NCBI GenBank assembly: GCA_016710385.1
Contig: JADJVX010000026.1
Span: 248,001-312,000 of the forward strand
DNA: 64,000 bases
From: Actinomycetales bacterium
GTDB lineage: Bacteria > Actinomycetota > Actinomycetes > Actinomycetales > Dermatophilaceae
Direction: 5' to 3'
How positions within the stretch are numbered: position 1 is the stretch's first letter; each line of letters opens with the position of its first letter. The notes under the pieces were generated by a model. It saw nothing but the letters and a program-made list of their open reading frames with translations. It did no database searches and was not told the origin of the DNA. Position numbers and translations under genes: made by a program. This document shows, piece by piece, positions 61,929 to 64,000 of this stretch.

Positions 61929-64000
61929 TCAGCTGGACACAGGCTCGCCGGCGAGAGCCTGGGCGAGCTGGTCGCGGCTGGTCACCGAGAGCTTGGTGAA
62001 GCACCGGTAGAGGTGGTTTTCGACGGTCCGCTCGCTGACGACGAGCCGGGCTGCGATCTGTCGGTTGCTCAGGCCGTCGGCCGCGAGCCGGGCGATCTGT
62101 GCCTCGCGGGCGGTCAACACACCGCTGCTGCCGCGAGCACCGAGCAGCGGCAGCGACACCGGTCCCAATTCGGCTGACAATGCGGCCGCCTTGCCTTCCC
62201 AGCCGGCAGCCTCCTTGGCCAGGCCCTGGCGACGGTATGCCGTGGCCGCGCTGGAAGCCGCCTCAGCGGCATACAGGCTCATCCCGAACTCTTCGAATCG
62301 GGTTGCTGCGAAACCGATCTCGTCCCCCGTCCCACGAATCCGGGCCTGCACGAAGGTATGCCGGGCGGCCGCCAGGGGCCCGACCGGCCGTGCCCAGGTT
62401 CCGGTCGAGTCGGTCGAGTCGGTCGAGTCGATCAGGTCGGCCAGCAGATCCAGGCGAGCTGCTTCGTGCCAGGTCTCGGCGAGGTTGGTCACCGATCCAC
62501 TCGCCTGCACCTGGCTCAGCGCCGCGCGCAACGCCGCGACCGCCGCGGCCCGGTCGCCCTGCCCGTGGGCGACCCAGGCGGCGGCGATGTCGAGCAGGTG
62601 GCCGTTGAGCATTTGCGGCGGCCGCGGGTAACCCTGGGTCCGCGCGAGCGTGGTGGCTGCCTCGTCGACGTCACCGCGCATCACCTGCACGCGGGTCAGG
62701 GCGGCGCCGCACCACACCGCGAATCCCCACACCCGGACCCCTGCCCACAACCGGTCCGCCTCGGCCAGCACGCGCGCAGCGGCCGCCAGATCGCCGGCCA
62801 GCTCGGCGGCGTGGCCCAGCGACATGGCCGCCCACGCCCGCGCCTGCACCGAGGGCGAGGCGGCGGTGCTCCGGTATGCCGTGTCCGCCACCTCCCGGGC
62901 CTGCGCCACCGCGCCGGTCTGCAGCAGCCCAAAGAGCTGGATCGCGTGATGCTGAGCGGGATCACCGATCGGCGGGATGTCGGCCCCCGAAAGGCTGTCG
63001 GTGAGAGCCCGAGAGACCGCCAGGCCCCGAGCCGGGTCGTCACCGAAGATCAAACCGAGCGAGTAGCCGACGACCGCGACAAACCGCACCCACGGATGGT
63101 CGTGCTCGATGAGCTCGGCGGAGAGGGCGACGGCGGGCCCCGGGAAGCCGGCGAGCACGGCGTGTGCGGATCGCTGCGCGGCCGCCAAGGCAGCACCCGG
63201 GCCGTCCTCGGCAGCCGCTTCGTCGAGCACCGCCTGACCGGCAGCCAGCTCACCGGTCCACCAGTGCTCCTCGGCGATCCGTAGGCGGATCGCCGCGCAC
63301 GCCCAGGGGTCGGCCTCTCGTGGCAGAGCCGCGCGCAACAGCTCGATCGAGGTGGCGTGATCGCCGTTGAGCGAATGGCACCACGACGCCAGCAGGGCCG
63401 CCTCGGTTGTTCCCGAAACCTGTGCGGCCTCGAGCGCCAGCTCTGCAGCGAGCGGGCTGTTCCCCGTGCTGATCGCGCGATGGGCCGCGGCAGTGAGCAC
63501 CTCGGGTGCGACGCTACGGCCGCCGCGGACCTGCCAGGTGATCGACTGCAACTCCGCCGCGGTCAGCGCGGGCGACTGAGCGGATGCTCCGGCTGCGTCG
63601 GCTTCGGCCGCCTGCTCCACACTGGCATCGGCCAGCGTCCGGTAGAGCCGCATCCGGGCCAAGTTGCCCAGCCTGGCCCGGGTGAGTTCGCGATAGAGCG
63701 GGTGGGCGAGGTCGACGAGCACCTCGGGCCGGGCGCTGCGGGTGCCTCCTGCGGTATGCCGTCCACTCGGCTCTGCCCACCTCGGCTCTGCCCACCTCGG
63801 CTCGGGCCGCCACGCGGTAGCGACCACGACGTCGGAACGTTCCAGGGTCTCCAATGCCGACAGGCCGACGATCCGCTCCAAAAGCGCGGCATCGAGACGT
63901 CCCCCGAGCGCGAGGACCTCGATCGCGGTCCGTTCGGCGCCCTGGAAATCGCCCAGCCGGGCCAGGACGACCTCCTCCAACAGCGCCGTGGCGACCATCC
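61929..64000 (-). CDS. Large LuxR-type transcriptional regulator (C-terminal part, LAL-like)
   Basis: At least 690 aa are in the window; the start lies beyond the right edge. The C-terminal LuxR HTH is clear (LTAREAQIARLAADGLSNRQIAARLVVSERTVENHLYRCFTKLSVTSRDQLA). Most of the visible protein is Ala/Leu-rich helical repeat of the TPR type (for example TAYRSTAASPSVQARAWAAMSLGHAAELAGDLAAAARVLAEADRL). At the visible start is the end of a possible ATPase/winged region (LLERIVGLSALETLERSDVVVA). This is the layout of LAL-type regulators with an N-terminal AAA domain, which cannot be seen. It probably controls the downstream genes on the same strand. Confidence 0.85.
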   Translation of the reverse strand, partial: MVATALLEEVVLARLGDFQGAERTAIEVLALGGRLDAALLERIVGLSALETLERSDVVVATAWRPEPRWAEPRWAEPSGRHTAGGTRSARPEVLVDLAHPLYRELTRARLGNLARMRLYRTLADASVEQAAEADAAGASAQSPALTAAELQSITWQVRGGRSVAPEVLTAAAHRAISTGNSPLAAELALEAAQVSGTTEAALLASWCHSLNGDHATSIELLRAALPREADPWACAAIRLRIAEEHWWTGELAAGQAVLDEAAAEDGPGAALAAAQRSAHAVLAGFPGPAVALSAELIEHDHPWVRFVAVVGYSLGLIFGDDPARGLAVSRALTDSLSGADIPPIGDPAQHHAIQLFGLLQTGAVAQAREVADTAYRSTAASPSVQARAWAAMSLGHAAELAGDLAAAARVLAEADRLWAGVRVWGFAVWCGAALTRVQVMRGDVDEAATTLARTQGYPRPPQMLNGHLLDIAAAWVAHGQGDRAAAVAALRAALSQVQASGSVTNLAETWHEAARLDLLADLIDSTDSTDSTGTWARPVGPLAAARHTFVQARIRGTGDEIGFAATRFEEFGMSLYAAEAASSAATAYRRQGLAKEAAGWEGKAAALSAELGPVSLPLLGARGSSGVLTAREAQIARLAADGLSNRQIAARLVVSERTVENHLYRCFTKLSVTSRDQLAQALAGEPVSS

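Overview
The window comes from a high-GC actinobacterium. GC is near 70 percent, GTG starts and ATGA/GTGA/TGATG start-stop overlaps are common, and the gene content fits (IclR, LuxR, CarH-type and ECF regulators, flotillin/NfeD, fused PxpBC, Tat and lipoprotein signals). An aerobic Micrococcales-like member such as an Intrasporangiaceae relative is plausible, but this is an inference from style and not a proven assignment. No rRNA, tRNA or CRISPR array was recognised. The most striking global feature is the octamer GTATGCCG and its complement CGGCATAC, which I counted by eye about 100 times. It occurs on both strands, in every codon frame and between genes, but is absent from the two stretches that look acquired.

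Layout. 1-7300: partial DMF-ase-like lipoprotein, a lipid-anchored class B penicillin-binding protein, an SRPBCC protein, a SulP transporter with a MOSC protein, a DUF2892 membrane protein and an ECF sigma factor carrying its own zinc-finger anti-sigma domain. 7350-9580: six copies of a tandem repeat built around an inverted repeat, then a multiply frameshifted IS256 remnant flanked by 24-bp direct repeats. 9631-12333: aldose epimerase, a frameshifted CarH/LitR-type B12 photoreceptor-repressor and a divergent GlsB stress protein with a consensus promoter. 12492-15843: 5-oxoprolinase genes pxpA and a fused pxpBC, and a CHAD protein. 15948-27323: two giant translationally coupled genes of unknown function (2261 and 1227 aa) facing an XRE-type regulator with a perfect palindrome at its start.

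27704-34803 is an envelope metal/redox neighbourhood: a membrane-anchored protein, an OmpR-type two-component system, a secreted protein with a His/Glu/Asp repeat tail, a second secreted protein, then a tightly overlapping operon of ApbE flavin transferase, heme b membrane protein, NuoF-like flavoprotein and ferredoxin. This would move electrons from NAD(P)H through a ferredoxin-like centre to a membrane heme. 34829-44949 is a histidine-degradation locus (rocD, hutI, hutF, an M20 hydrolase, hutU, hutH, IclR regulator) with a vapBC toxin-antitoxin pair sitting between hutU and hutH. The HutF route needs an N-formylglutamate hydrolase, and the M20 enzyme is the best local candidate.

44970-51002: ACT-domain protein, flotillin and NfeD pair, CPA1 antiporter, Nudix hydrolase and a cysteine-desulfurase-like enzyme. 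51171-54831 is an accessory island: a lipoprotein and a secreted lipase gene split by an intact IS256-family element. 54953-64000: a trypsin-like secreted protease with one frameshift, several lipoproteins, a coupled pair of large membrane-anchored proteins, a 52-bp tandem repeat and the C-terminal part of a large LuxR-type regulator that runs off the end.
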